64,000 nt of DNA from Hydractinia symbiolongicarpus (GCF_029227915.1 NC_079876.1:36313828-36377827), one strand, 5' to 3'; positions 46,876 to 56,333 are shown, counted from the first letter of the stretch. Numbers and translations: made by a program. The notes: generated by a model from the letters alone, not told the origin.

Positions 46876-46972
46876 GACGCAAAAAGGTGTTTTTGACACG
46901 AACAGAAAGACAGAGCTAGTTCAAATTGTCAGAAAAAGCATGACATCTAAATTACTTAGTGGTGCGAATGTG

Positions 46973-47044
46973 TCCCGCATGGTCTAGTGGTTAGGATTTC
47001 TGGTTTTCACCCAGGCGGCCCGGGTTCGATTCCCGGTGCGGGAA
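46973..47044 (+). tRNA. tRNA-Glu(TTC)
   Basis: Unit 42, consensus. Confidence 0.95.
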
Positions 47045-47120
47045 GTGTACATTTTTTAAGTTAAGTTGCTCTCTCACGCGTTGATGTTATATACCCTGTG
47101 CGTGGATTCCGTCCTTGGCT

Positions 47121-47192
47121 GGGGATATAGCTCAGTGGTAGAGCATTCGACTGCAGATCGAGAGGTCCCTGGTTCAAACCCGGGTGTCCCCT
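47121..47192 (+). tRNA. tRNA-Cys(GCA)
   Basis: Unit 42, consensus. Confidence 0.95.
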
Positions 47193-47266
47193 ACTAGTTG
47201 GCTTTTTGTCCTCTTCGGCACCTGAGTGGTGAGCTGGTGAATTATTCTGGTTACCCAGCAATTTCT

Positions 47267-47348
47267 GCTGCGATGGCCGAGTGGTTAAGGCGTTAGACTT
47301 GAAATCTAATGGGATCTTCCCGCGTAGGTTCGAACCCTACTCGCAGCG
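47267..47348 (+). tRNA. tRNA-Ser(TGA)
   Basis: Unit 42, consensus. Confidence 0.95.
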
Positions 47349-47428
47349 AATCTACAAACATTCTTTTTGATCTGGTCAAGTGTCTATCACAACGTACAGA
47401 CCTTTGCCATGTGATAGAATTGATCATG

Positions 47429-47433
47429 GCCGA

Positions 47434-47484
<51 letters not shown>

Positions 47485-47501
47485 AATCCCGGGTCTCGGC
47501 A
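47429..47501 (+). tRNA. tRNA-Phe(GAA)
   Basis: Unit 42, consensus. Confidence 0.95.
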
Positions 47502-47638
47502 TTTTATCACTGCCCAGCAGGGCGGTTTGAGGTGGTGAATGCAAGCAGCCGTAGCACTTTTCTTCAGCTATGTTTTTTTATTTATTTTCCTTCCTTTCTT
47601 TTTTACGGAGGGTATTTTCAGGTGTGGGTAAAACACGA

Positions 47639-47709
47639 TGCATTGGCGGGGAATCGAACCCCGGTCTCCCGCGTGGCAGGCGAGAATTCTACCACTGAAC
47701 CACCAATGC
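47639..47709 (-). tRNA. tRNA-Gly(GCC)
   Basis: Unit 42, consensus. Confidence 0.95.
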
Positions 47710-47825
47710 GTTACTACACATTTCCAAAATTTCCGAGTGACAGTGTATCACGTCCCGGTGTGTTAGTAGCCTTAACGGCATTTCAGACGTGTGATATTGA
47801 GATTTTCAAAATCTCCCAACAGGCA

Positions 47826-47898
47826 GGCGCTGTGGCTTAGCGGTTAAAGCGCCTGTCTAGTAAACAGGAGATCCCCGGTTCAAATCCGGGCAGTGCCT
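47826..47898 (+). tRNA. tRNA-Thr(AGT)
   Basis: Unit 42, consensus. Confidence 0.95.
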
Positions 47899-47956
47899 TT
47901 AGCAGTAATGTTGTGCTTTCTGGTCGGCCTTGTGGCAATGGCCAGCGGTTTGTCAG

Positions 47957-48038
47957 GCTGCGATGGCCGAGTGGTTAAGGCGTTTGACTAGAAATCAAAT
48001 GGGATCTTCCCGCGTAGGTTCGAATCCTACTCGCAGCG
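47957..48038 (+). tRNA. tRNA-Ser(AGA)
   Basis: Unit 42, consensus. Confidence 0.95.
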
Positions 48039-48135
48039 GACGCAAAAAGGTGTTTTTGACACGAACAGAAAGACAGAGCTAGTTCAAATTGTCAGAAAAA
48101 GCATGACATCTAAATTACTTAGTGGTGCGAATGTG

Positions 48136-48207
48136 TCCCGCATGGTCTAGTGGTTAGGATTTCTGGTTTTCACCCAGGCGGCCCGGGTTCGATTCCCGGT
48201 GCGGGAA
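48136..48207 (+). tRNA. tRNA-Glu(TTC)
   Basis: Unit 43, consensus. Confidence 0.95.
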
Positions 48208-48283
48208 GTGTACATTTTTTAAGTTAAGTTGCTCTCTCACGCGTTGATGTTATATACCCTGTGCGTGGATTCCGTCCTTGGCT

Positions 48284-48355
48284 GGGGATATAGCTCAGTG
48301 GTAGAGCATTCGACTGCAGATCGAAAGGTCCCTGGTTCAAACCCGGGTGTCCCCT
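48284..48355 (+). tRNA. tRNA-Cys(GCA), A43 variant
   Basis: Unit 43. G to A at 48325 turns the 27-43 wobble into a T-A pair. Confidence 0.94.
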
Positions 48356-48429
48356 ACTAGTTGGCTTTTTGTCCTCTTCGGCACCTGAGTGGTGAGCTGG
48401 TGAATTATTCTGGTTACCCAGCAATTTCT

Positions 48430-48511
48430 GCTGCGATGGCCGAGTGGTTAAGGCGTTAGACTTGAAATCTAATGGGATCTTCCCGCGTAGGTTCGAACCC
48501 TACTCGCAGCG
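48430..48511 (+). tRNA. tRNA-Ser(TGA)
   Basis: Unit 43, consensus. Confidence 0.95.
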
Positions 48512-48591
48512 AATCTACAAACATTCTTTTTGATCTGGTCAAGTGTCTATCACAACGTACAGACCTTTGCCATGTGATAGAATTGATCATG

Positions 48592-48596
48592 GCCGA

Positions 48597-48647
<51 letters not shown>

Positions 48648-48664
48648 AATCCCGGGTCTCGGCA
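48592..48664 (+). tRNA. tRNA-Phe(GAA)
   Basis: Unit 43, consensus. Confidence 0.95.
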
Positions 48665-48801
48665 TTTTATCACTGCCCAGCAGGGCGGTTTGAGGTGGTG
48701 AATGCAAGCAGCCGTAGCACTTTTCTTCAGCTATGTTTTTTTATTTATTTTCCTTCCTTTCTTTTTTACGGAGGGTATTTTCAGGTGTAGGTAAAACACG
48801 A

Positions 48802-48872
48802 TGCATTGGCGGGGAATCGAACCCCGGTCTCCCGCGTGGCAGGCGAGAATTCTACCACTGAACCACCAATGC
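48802..48872 (-). tRNA. tRNA-Gly(GCC)
   Basis: Unit 43, consensus. Confidence 0.95.
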
Positions 48873-48988
48873 GTTACTACTCATTTCCAAAATTTCCGAG
48901 TGACAGTGTATCACGTCCCGGTGTGTTAGTAGCCTTAACAGCATTTCAGACGTGTGATATTGAGATTTTCAAAATCTCCCAACAGGCA

Positions 48989-49061
48989 GGCGCTGTGGCT
49001 TAGCGGTTAAAGCGCCTGTCTAGTAAACAGGAGATCCCCGGTTCAAATCCGGGCAGTGCCT
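48989..49061 (+). tRNA. tRNA-Thr(AGT)
   Basis: Unit 43, consensus. Confidence 0.95.
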
Positions 49062-49119
49062 TTAGCAGTAATGTTGTGCTTTCTGGTCGGCCTTGTGGCA
49101 ATGGCCAGCGGTTTGTCAG

Positions 49120-49201
49120 GCTGCGATGGCCGAGTGGTTAAGGCGTTTGACTAGAAATCAAATGGGATCTTCCCGCGTAGGTTCGAATCCTACTCGCAGC
49201 G
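49120..49201 (+). tRNA. tRNA-Ser(AGA)
   Basis: Unit 43, consensus. Confidence 0.95.
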
Positions 49202-49298
49202 GACGCAAAAAGGTGTTTTTGACACGAACAGAAAGACAGAGCTAGTTCAAATTGTCAGAAAAAGCATGACATCTAAATTACTTAGTGGTGCGAATGTG

Positions 49299-49370
49299 TC
49301 CCGCATGGTCTAGTGGTTAGGATTTCTGGTTTTCACCCAGGCGGCCCGGGTTCGATTCCCGGTGCGGGAA
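49299..49370 (+). tRNA. tRNA-Glu(TTC)
   Basis: Unit 44, consensus. Confidence 0.95.
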
Positions 49371-49446
49371 GTGTACATTTTTTAAGTTAATTTGCTCTCT
49401 CACGCGTTGATGTTATATACCCTGTGCGTGGATTCCGTCCTTGGCT

Positions 49447-49518
49447 GGGGATATAGCTCAGTGGTAGAGCATTCGACTGCAGATCGAGAGGTCCCTGGTT
49501 CAAACCCGGGTGTCCCCT
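49447..49518 (+). tRNA. tRNA-Cys(GCA)
   Basis: Unit 44, consensus. Confidence 0.95.
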
Positions 49519-49592
49519 ACTAGTTGGCTTTTTGTCCTCTTCGGCACCTGAGTGGTGAGCTGGTGAATTATTCTGGTTACCCAGCAATTTCT

Positions 49593-49674
49593 GCTGCGAT
49601 GGCCGAGTGGTTAAGGCGTTAGACTTGAAATCTAATGGGATCTTCCCGCGTAGGTTCGAACCCTACTCGCAGCG
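49593..49674 (+). tRNA. tRNA-Ser(TGA)
   Basis: Unit 44, consensus. Confidence 0.95.
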
Positions 49675-49754
49675 AATCTACAAACATTCTTTTTGATCTG
49701 GTCAAGTGTCTATCACAACGTACAGACCTTTGCCATGTGATAGAATTGATCATG

Positions 49755-49759
49755 GCCGA

Positions 49760-49810
<51 letters not shown>

Positions 49811-49827
49811 AATCCCGGGTCTCGGCA
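49755..49827 (+). tRNA. tRNA-Phe(GAA)
   Basis: Unit 44, consensus. Confidence 0.95.
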
Positions 49828-49964
49828 TTTTATCACTGCCCAGCAGGGCGGTTTGAGGTGGTGAATGCAAGCAGCCGTAGCACTTTTCTTCAGCTATGTT
49901 TTTTTATTTATTTTCCTTCCTTTCTTTTTTACGGAGGGTATTTTCAGGTGTAGGTAAAACACGA

Positions 49965-50035
49965 TGCATTGGCGGGGAATCGAACCCCGGTCTCCCGCGT
50001 GGCAGGCGAGAATTCTACCACTGAACCACCAATGC
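49965..50035 (-). tRNA. tRNA-Gly(GCC)
   Basis: Unit 44, consensus. Confidence 0.95.
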
Positions 50036-50151
50036 GTTACTACTCATTTCCAAAATTTCCGAGTGACAGTGTATCACGTCCCGGTGTGTTAGTAGCCTTA
50101 ACGGCATTTCAGACGTGTGATATTGAGATTTTCAAAATCTCCCAACAGGCA

Positions 50152-50224
50152 GGCGCTGTGGCTTAGCGGTTAAAGCGACTGTCTAGTAAACAGGAGATCC
50201 CCGGTTCAAATCCGGGCAGTGCCT
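50152..50224 (+). tRNA. tRNA-Thr(AGT), anticodon-stem variant
   Basis: Unit 44. C to A at 50178 breaks pair 27-43. A 16-bp spacer deletion follows, so Ser(AGA) is only 42 bp away. Confidence 0.88.
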
Positions 50225-50266
50225 TTAGCAGTAATGTTGTGCTTTCTGGTCGGCCTTGTGGCAATG

Positions 50267-50348
50267 GCTGCGATGGCCGAGTGGTTAAGGCGTTTGACTA
50301 GAAATCAAATGGGATCTTCCCGCGTAGGTTCGAATCCTACTCGCAGCG
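50267..50348 (+). tRNA. tRNA-Ser(AGA)
   Basis: Unit 44, consensus gene. A 16-bp deletion between two short GGC-containing repeats brings it closer to Thr. Confidence 0.95.
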
Positions 50349-50445
50349 GACGCAAAAAGGTGTTTTTGACACGAACAGAAAGATAGAGCTAGTTCAAATT
50401 GTCAGAAAAAGCATGACATCTAAATTACTTAGTGGTGCGAATGTG

Positions 50446-50517
50446 TCCCGCATGGTCTAGTGGTTAGGATTTCTGGTTTTCACCCAGGCGGCCCGGGTTC
50501 GATTCCCGGTGCGGGAA
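50446..50517 (+). tRNA. tRNA-Glu(TTC)
   Basis: Unit 45, consensus. Confidence 0.95.
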
Positions 50518-50593
50518 GTGTACATTTTTTAAGTTAAGTTGCTCTCTCACGCGTTGATGTTATATACCCTGTGCGTGGATTCCGTCCTTGGCT

Positions 50594-50665
50594 GGGGATA
50601 TAGCTCAGTGGTAGAGCATTCGACTGCAGATCGAGAGGTCCCTGGTTTAAACCCGGGTGTCCCCT
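50594..50665 (+). tRNA. tRNA-Cys(GCA), B-box variant
   Basis: Unit 45. C to T at 50648 replaces C56. Confidence 0.83.
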
Positions 50666-50739
50666 ACTAGTTGGCTTTTTGTCCTCTTCGGCACCTGAGT
50701 GGTGAGCTGGTGAATTATTCTGGTTACCCAGCAGTTTCT

Positions 50740-50821
50740 CCTGCGATGGCCGAGTGGTTAAGGCGTTAGACTTGAAATCTAATGGGATCTTCCCGCGTAG
50801 GTTCGAACCCTACTCGCAGCG
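50740..50821 (+). tRNA. tRNA-Ser(TGA), position 1 variant
   Basis: Unit 45. G to C at 50740 unpairs the first acceptor pair 1-72. RNase P processing and charging may suffer. Confidence 0.84.
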
Positions 50822-50902
50822 AATCTACAAGAAATTCTTTTTGATCTGGTCAAGTGTCTATCACAACGTACAGACCTTTGCCATGTGATAGAATTGATCA
50901 TG

Positions 50903-50907
50903 GCCGA

Positions 50908-50958
<51 letters not shown>

Positions 50959-50975
50959 AATCCCGGGTCTCGGCA
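50903..50975 (+). tRNA. tRNA-Phe(GAA)
   Basis: Unit 45, consensus gene, shifted by a 1-bp insertion near 50830. Confidence 0.95.
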
Positions 50976-51112
50976 TTTTATCACTGCCCAGCAGGGCGGT
51001 TTGAGGTGGTGAATGCAAGCAGCCGTAGCACTTTTCTTCAGCTATGTTTTTTTATTTATTTTCCTTCCTTTCTTTTTTACGGAGGGTATTTTCAGGTGTA
51101 GGTAAAACACGA

Positions 51113-51183
51113 TGCATTGGCGGGGAATCGAACCCCGGTCTCCCGCGTGGCAGGCGAGAATTCTACCACTGAACCACCAATGC
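51113..51183 (-). tRNA. tRNA-Gly(GCC)
   Basis: Unit 45, consensus. Confidence 0.95.
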
Positions 51184-51299
51184 GTTACTACTCATTTCCA
51201 AAATTTCCGAGTGACAGTGTATCACGTCCCGGTGTGTTAGTAGCCTTAACGGCATTTCAGACGTGTGATATTGAGATTTTCAAAATCTCCCAACAGGCA

Positions 51300-51372
51300 G
51301 GCGCTGTGGCTTAGCGGTTAAAGCGCCTGTCTAGTAAACAGGAGATCCCCGGTTCAAATCCGTGCAGTGCCT
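51300..51372 (+). tRNA. tRNA-Thr(AGT), T-stem variant
   Basis: Unit 45. G to T at 51363 breaks pair 50-64. Confidence 0.86.
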
Positions 51373-51430
51373 TTAGCAGTAATGTTGTGCTTTCTGGTCG
51401 GCCTTGTGGCAATGGCCAGCGGTTTGTCAG

Positions 51431-51512
51431 GCTGCGATGGCCGAGTGGTTAAGGCGTTTGACTAGAAATCAAATGGGATCTTCCCGCGTAGGTTCCAATC
51501 CTACTCGCAGCG
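51431..51512 (+). tRNA. tRNA-Ser(AGA), B-box variant
   Basis: Unit 45. G to C at 51496 replaces the purine at 57 in the T-loop and B box. Confidence 0.83.
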
Positions 51513-51609
51513 GACGCAAAAAGGTGTTTTTGACACGAACAGAAAGACAGAGCTAGTTCAAATTGTCAGAAAAAGCATGACATCTAAATTACTTAGAGGT
51601 GCGAATGTG

Positions 51610-51681
51610 TCCCGCATGGTCTAGTGGTTAGGATTTCTGGTTTTCACCCAGGCGGCCCGGGTTCGATTCCCGGTGCGGGAA
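51610..51681 (+). tRNA. tRNA-Glu(TTC)
   Basis: Unit 46, consensus. Confidence 0.95.
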
Positions 51682-51757
51682 GTGTACATTTTTTAAGTTA
51701 AGTTGCTCTCTCACGCGTTGATGTTATATACCCTGTGCGTGGATTCCGTCCTTGGCT

Positions 51758-51829
51758 GGGGATATAGCTCAGTGGTAGAGCATTCGACTGCAGATCGAGA
51801 GGTCCCTGGTTCAAACCCGGGTGTCCCCT
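51758..51829 (+). tRNA. tRNA-Cys(GCA)
   Basis: Unit 46, consensus. Confidence 0.95.
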
Positions 51830-51903
51830 ACTAGTTGGCTTTTTGTCCTCTTCGGCACCTGAGTGGTGAGCTGGTGAATTATTCTGGTTACCCAGCAATT
51901 TCT

Positions 51904-51985
51904 GCTGCGATGGCCGAGTGGTTAAGGCGTTAGACTTGAAATCTAATGGGATCTTCCCGCGTAGGTTCGAACCCTACTCGCAGAG
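51904..51985 (+). tRNA. tRNA-Ser(TGA), position 72 variant
   Basis: Unit 46. C to A at 51984 unpairs acceptor pair 1-72. Confidence 0.85.
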
Positions 51986-52065
51986 AATCTACAAACATTC
52001 TTTTTGATCTGGTCAAGTGTCTATCACAACGTACAGACCTTTGCCATGTGATAGAATTGATCATG

Positions 52066-52070
52066 GCCGA

Positions 52071-52114
<44 letters not shown>

Positions 52115-52138
52115 TTGGTTCAATCCCGGGTCTCGGCA
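52066..52138 (+). tRNA. tRNA-Phe(GAA), T-stem wobble variant
   Basis: Unit 46. C to T at 52115 makes pair 50-64 a T-G wobble. Confidence 0.93.
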
Positions 52139-52275
52139 TTTTATCACTGCCCAGCAGGGCGGTTTGAGGTGGTGAATGCAAGCAGCCGTAGCACTTTTCT
52201 TCAGCTATGTTTTTTTATTTATTTTCCTTCCTTTCTTTTTTACGGAGGGTATTTTCAGGTGTAGGTAAAACACGA

Positions 52276-52346
52276 TGCATTGGCGGGGAATCGAACCCCG
52301 GTCTCCCGCGTGGCAGGCGAGAATTCTACCACTGAACCACCAATGC
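52276..52346 (-). tRNA. tRNA-Gly(GCC)
   Basis: Unit 46, consensus. Confidence 0.95.
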
Positions 52347-52462
52347 GTTACTACTCATTTCCAAAATTTCCGAGTGACAGTGTATCACGTCCCGGTGTGT
52401 TAGTAGCCTTAACGGCATTTCAGACGTGTGATATTGAGATTTTCAAAATCTCCCAACAGGCA

Positions 52463-52535
52463 GGCGCTGTGGCTTAGCGGTTAAAGCGCCTGTCTAGTAA
52501 ACAGGAGATCCCCGGTTCAAATCCGGGCAGTGCCT
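52463..52535 (+). tRNA. tRNA-Thr(AGT)
   Basis: Unit 46, consensus. Confidence 0.95.
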
Positions 52536-52593
52536 TTAGCAGTAATGTTGTGCTTTCTGGTCGGCCTTGTGGCAATGGCCAGCGGTTTGTCAG

Positions 52594-52675
52594 GCTGCGA
52601 TGGCCGAGTGGTTAAGGCGTTTGACTAGAAATCAAATGGGATCTTCCCGCGTAGGTTCGAATCCTACTCGCAGCG
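52594..52675 (+). tRNA. tRNA-Ser(AGA)
   Basis: Unit 46, consensus. Confidence 0.95.
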
Positions 52676-52772
52676 GACGCAAAAAGGTGTTTTTGACACG
52701 AACAGAAAGACAGAGCTAGTTCAAATTGTCAGAAAAAGCATGACATCTAAATTACTTAGTGGTGCGAATGTG

Positions 52773-52844
52773 TCCCGCATGGTCTAGTGGTTAGGATTTC
52801 TGGTTTTCACCTAGGCGGCCCGGGTTCGATTCCCGGTGCGGGAA
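52773..52844 (+). tRNA. tRNA-Glu(TTC), stem wobble variant
   Basis: Unit 47. C to T at 52812 makes anticodon-stem pair 30-40 a G-T wobble. Confidence 0.92.
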
Positions 52845-52920
52845 GTGTACATTTTTTAAGTTAAGTTGCTCTCTCACGCGTTGATGTTATATACCCTGTG
52901 CGTGGATTCCGTCCTTGGCT

Positions 52921-52992
52921 GGGGATATAGCTCAGTGGTAGAGCATTCGACTGCAGATCGAGAGGTCCCTGGTTCAAACCCGGGTGTCCCCT
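52921..52992 (+). tRNA. tRNA-Cys(GCA)
   Basis: Unit 47, consensus. Confidence 0.95.
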
Positions 52993-53066
52993 ACTAGTTG
53001 GCTTTTTGTCCTCTTCGGCACCTGAGTGGTGAGCTGGTGAATTATTCTGGTTACCCAGCAATTTCT

Positions 53067-53148
53067 GCTGCGATGGCCGAGTGGTTAAGGCGTTAGACTT
53101 GAAATCTAATGGGATCTTCCCGCGTAGGTTCGAACCCTACTCGCAGCG
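53067..53148 (+). tRNA. tRNA-Ser(TGA)
   Basis: Unit 47, consensus. Confidence 0.95.
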
Positions 53149-53228
53149 AATCTACAAACATTCTTTTTGATCTGGTCAAGTGTCTATCACAACGTACAGA
53201 CATTTGCCATGTGATAGAATTGATCATG

Positions 53229-53233
53229 GCCGA

Positions 53234-53284
<51 letters not shown>

Positions 53285-53301
53285 AATCCCGGATCTCGGC
53301 A
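53229..53301 (+). tRNA. tRNA-Phe(GAA), T-stem variant
   Basis: Unit 47. G to A at 53293 gives a C-A mismatch at pair 49-65. Confidence 0.89.
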
Positions 53302-53438
53302 TTTTATCACTGCCCAGCAGGGCGGTTTGAGGTGGTGAATGCAAGCAGCCGTAGCACTTTTCTTCAGCTATGTTTTTTTATTTATTTTCCTTCCTTTCTT
53401 TTTTACGGAGGGTATTTTCAGGTGTAGGTAAAACACGA

Positions 53439-53509
53439 TGCATTGGCGGGGAATCGAACCCCGGTCTTCCGCGTGGCAGGCGAGAATGCTACCACTGAAC
53501 CACCAATGC
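53439..53509 (-). tRNA. tRNA-Gly(GCC), two variants
   Basis: Unit 47. C to T at 53468 (tRNA A43, mismatch with C27) and T to G at 53488 (as in unit 41). Confidence 0.86.
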
Positions 53510-53625
53510 GTTACTACTCATTTCCAAAATTTCCGAGTGACAGTGTATCACGTCCCGGTGTGTTAGTAGCCTTAACGGCATTTCAGACGTGTGATACTGA
53601 GATTTTCAAAATCTCCCAACAGGCA

Positions 53626-53698
53626 GGCGCTGTGGCTTAGCGGTTAAAGCGCCTGTCTAGTAAACAGGAGATCCCCGGTTCAAATCCGGGCAGTGCCT
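53626..53698 (+). tRNA. tRNA-Thr(AGT)
   Basis: Unit 47, consensus. Confidence 0.95.
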
Positions 53699-53756
53699 TT
53701 AGCAGTAATGTTCTGCTTTCTGGTCGGCGTTGTGGCAATGGCCAGCTGTTTGTCAG

Positions 53757-53838
53757 GCTGCGATGGCCGAGTGGTTAAGGCGTTTGACTAGAAATCAAAT
53801 GGGATCTTCCCGCGTAGGTTCGAATCCTACTCGCAGCA
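53757..53838 (+). tRNA. tRNA-Ser(AGA), discriminator G73 to A
   Basis: Unit 47. The base at 53838 is A where every other Ser copy has G. In animals G73 is a major SerRS identity element and A73 is typical of tRNA-Leu, so charging of this copy may be reduced or shifted. The rest of the gene is consensus. Confidence 0.85.
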
Positions 53839-53935
53839 TAAGCAAAAAGGTGTTTTTGACACGAACAGAAAGACAGAGCTAGTTCAAATTGTCAGAAAAA
53901 GCATGACATCTAAATTACTTAGTGGTGCGAATGTG

Positions 53936-54007
53936 TCCCGCATGGTCTAGTGGTTAGGATTTCTGGTTTTCACCCAGGCGGCCCGGGTTCGATTCCCGGT
54001 GCGGGAA
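53936..54007 (+). tRNA. tRNA-Glu(TTC)
   Basis: Unit 48, consensus. Confidence 0.95.
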
Positions 54008-54083
54008 GTGTACATTTTTTAAGTTAAGTTGCTCTCTCACGCGTTGATGTTATATACCCTGTGCGTGGATTCCGTCCTTGGCT

Positions 54084-54155
54084 GGGGATATAGCTCAGTG
54101 GTAGAGCATTCGACTGCAGATCGAGAGGTCCCTGGTTCAAACCCGGGTGTCCCCT
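54084..54155 (+). tRNA. tRNA-Cys(GCA)
   Basis: Unit 48, consensus. Confidence 0.95.
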
Positions 54156-54229
54156 ACTAGTTGGCTTTTTGTCCTCTTCGGCACCTGAGTGGTGAGCTGG
54201 TGAATTATTCTGGTTACCCAGCAATTTCT

Positions 54230-54311
54230 GCTGCGATGGCCGAGTGGTTAAGGCGTTAGACTTGAAATCTAATGGGATCTTCCCGCGTAGGTTCGAACCC
54301 TACTCGCAGCG
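54230..54311 (+). tRNA. tRNA-Ser(TGA)
   Basis: Unit 48, consensus. Confidence 0.95.
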
Positions 54312-54391
54312 AATCTACAAACATTCTTTTTGATCTGGTCAAGTGTCTATCACAACGTACAGACCTTTGCCATGTGATAGAATTGATCATG

Positions 54392-54396
54392 GCCGA

Positions 54397-54447
<51 letters not shown>

Positions 54448-54464
54448 AATCCCGGGTCTCGGCA
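54392..54464 (+). tRNA. tRNA-Phe(GAA)
   Basis: Unit 48, consensus. Confidence 0.95.
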
Positions 54465-54601
54465 TTTTATCACTGCCCAGCAGGGCGGTTTGAGGTGGTG
54501 AATGCAAGCAGCCGTAGCACTTTTCTTCAGCTATGTTTTTTTATTTATTTTCCTTCCTTTCTTTTTTACGGAGGGTATTTTCAGGTGTAGGTAAAACACG
54601 A

Positions 54602-54672
54602 TGCATTGGCGGGGAATCGAACCCCGGTCTCCCGCGTGGCAGGCGAGAATTCTACCACTGAACCACCAATGC
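54602..54672 (-). tRNA. tRNA-Gly(GCC)
   Basis: Unit 48, consensus. Confidence 0.95.
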
Positions 54673-54788
54673 GTTACTACTCATTTCCAAAATTTCCGAG
54701 TGACAGTGTATCACGTCCCGGTGTGTTAGTAGCCTTAACGGCATTTCAGACGTGTGATATTGAGATTTTCAAAATCTCCCAACAGGCA

Positions 54789-54861
54789 GGCGCTGTGGCT
54801 TAGCGGTTAAAGCGCCTGTCTAGTAAACAGGAGATCCCCGGTTCAAATCCGGGCAGTGCCT
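54789..54861 (+). tRNA. tRNA-Thr(AGT)
   Basis: Unit 48, consensus. Confidence 0.95.
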
Positions 54862-54919
54862 TTAGCAGTAATGTTGTGCTTTCTGGTCGGCCTTGTGGCA
54901 ATGGCCAGCGGTTTGTCAG

Positions 54920-55001
54920 GCTGCGATGGCCGAGTGGTTAAGGCGTTTGACTAGAAATCAAATGGGATCTTCCCGCGTAGGTTCGAATCCTACTCGCAGC
55001 G
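54920..55001 (+). tRNA. tRNA-Ser(AGA)
   Basis: Unit 48, consensus. Confidence 0.95.
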
Positions 55002-55098
55002 GACGCAAAAAGGTGTTTTTGACACGAACAGAAAGACAGAGCTAGTTCAAATTGTCAGAAAAAGCATGACATCTAAATTACTTAGTGGTGCGAATATG

Positions 55099-55170
55099 TC
55101 CCGCATGGTCTAGTGGTTAGGATTTCTGGTTTTCACCCAGGCGGCCCGGGTTCGATTCCCGGTGCGGGAA
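55099..55170 (+). tRNA. tRNA-Glu(TTC)
   Basis: Unit 49, consensus. Confidence 0.95.
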
Positions 55171-55246
55171 GTGTACATTTTTTAAGTTAAGTTGCTCTCT
55201 CACGCGTTGATGTTATATACCCTGTGCGTGGATTCCGTCCTTGGCT

Positions 55247-55318
55247 GGGGTTATAGCTCAGTGGTAGAGCATTCGACTGCAGATCGAGAGGTCCCTGGTT
55301 CAAACCCGGGTGTCCCCT
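55247..55318 (+). tRNA. tRNA-Cys(GCA), acceptor variant
   Basis: Unit 49. A to T at 55251 gives a T-T mismatch at pair 5-68. Confidence 0.88.
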
Positions 55319-55392
55319 ACTAGTTGGCTTTTTGTCCTCTTCGGCACCTGAGTGGTGAGCTGGTGAATTATTCTGGTTACCCAGCAATTTCT

Positions 55393-55474
55393 GCTGCGAT
55401 GGCCGAGTGGTTAAGGCGGTAGACTTGAAATCTAATGGGATCTTCCCGCGTAGGTTCGAACCCTACTCGCAGCG
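55393..55474 (+). tRNA. tRNA-Ser(TGA), anticodon-stem variant
   Basis: Unit 49. T to G at 55419 breaks pair 27-43. Confidence 0.88.
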
Positions 55475-55554
55475 AATCTACAAACATTCTTTTTGATCTG
55501 GTCAAGTGTCTATCACAACGTTCAGACCTTTGCCATGTGATAGAATTGATCATG

Positions 55555-55559
55555 GCCGA

Positions 55560-55610
<51 letters not shown>

Positions 55611-55627
55611 AATCCCGGGTCTCGGCA
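55555..55627 (+). tRNA. tRNA-Phe(GAA)
   Basis: Unit 49, consensus. Confidence 0.95.
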
Positions 55628-55764
55628 TTTTATCACTGCCCAGCAGGGCGGGTTGAGGTGGTGAATGCAAGCAGCCGTAGCACTTTTCTTCAGCTATGTT
55701 TTTTTATTTATTTTCCTTCCTTTCTTTTTTACGGAGGGTATTTTCAGGTGTAGGTAAAACACGA

Positions 55765-55835
55765 TGCATTGGCGGGGAATCGAACCCCGGTCTCCCGCGT
55801 GGCAGGCGAGAATTCTACCACTGAACCACCAATGC
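55765..55835 (-). tRNA. tRNA-Gly(GCC)
   Basis: Unit 49, consensus. Confidence 0.95.
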
Positions 55836-55951
55836 GTTACTACTCATTTCCAAAATTTCCGAGTGACAGTGTATCACGTCCCGGTGTGTTAGTAGCCTTA
55901 ACGGCATTTCAGACGTGTGATATTGAGATTTTCAAAATCTCCCAACAGGCA

Positions 55952-56024
55952 GGCGCTGTGGCTTAGCGGTTAAAGCGCCTGTCTAGTAAACAGGAGATCC
56001 CCGGTTCAAATCCGGGCAGTGCCT
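55952..56024 (+). tRNA. tRNA-Thr(AGT)
   Basis: Unit 49, consensus. Confidence 0.95.
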
Positions 56025-56082
56025 TTAGCAGTAATGTTGTGCTTTCTGGTCGGCCTTGTGGCAATGGCCAGCGGTTTGTCAG

Positions 56083-56164
56083 GCTGCGATGGCCGAGTGG
56101 TTAAGGCGTTTGACTAGAAATCAAATGGGATCTTCTCGCGTAGGTTCGAATCCTACTCGCAGCG
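56083..56164 (+). tRNA. tRNA-Ser(AGA), variable-arm variant
   Basis: Unit 49. C to T at 56136 in the variable arm. Confidence 0.92.
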
Positions 56165-56261
56165 GACGCAAAAAGGTGTTTTTGACACGAACAGAAAGAC
56201 AGAGCTAGTTCAAATTGTCAGAAAAAGCATGACATCTAAATTACTTAGTGGTGCGAATGTG

Positions 56262-56333
56262 TCCCGCATGGTCTAGTGGTTAGGATTTCTGGTTTTCACC
56301 CAGGCGGCCCGGGTTCGATTCCCGGTGCGGGAA
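56262..56333 (+). tRNA. tRNA-Glu(TTC)
   Basis: Unit 50, consensus. Confidence 0.95.

Larger units (their letters stand above)
42321..46972. repeat. Two-unit tandem duplication (units 38-39 and 40-41)
   Basis: Four variants repeat with an exact 2326-bp offset: 42420 and 44746 (spacer), 43241 and 45567 (Thr), 43692 and 46018 (Cys), 44137 and 46463 (spacer). Unit 40 also carries a spacer variant near 45195 shared with unit 36 but not unit 38, which suggests later gene conversion. Confidence 0.85.
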
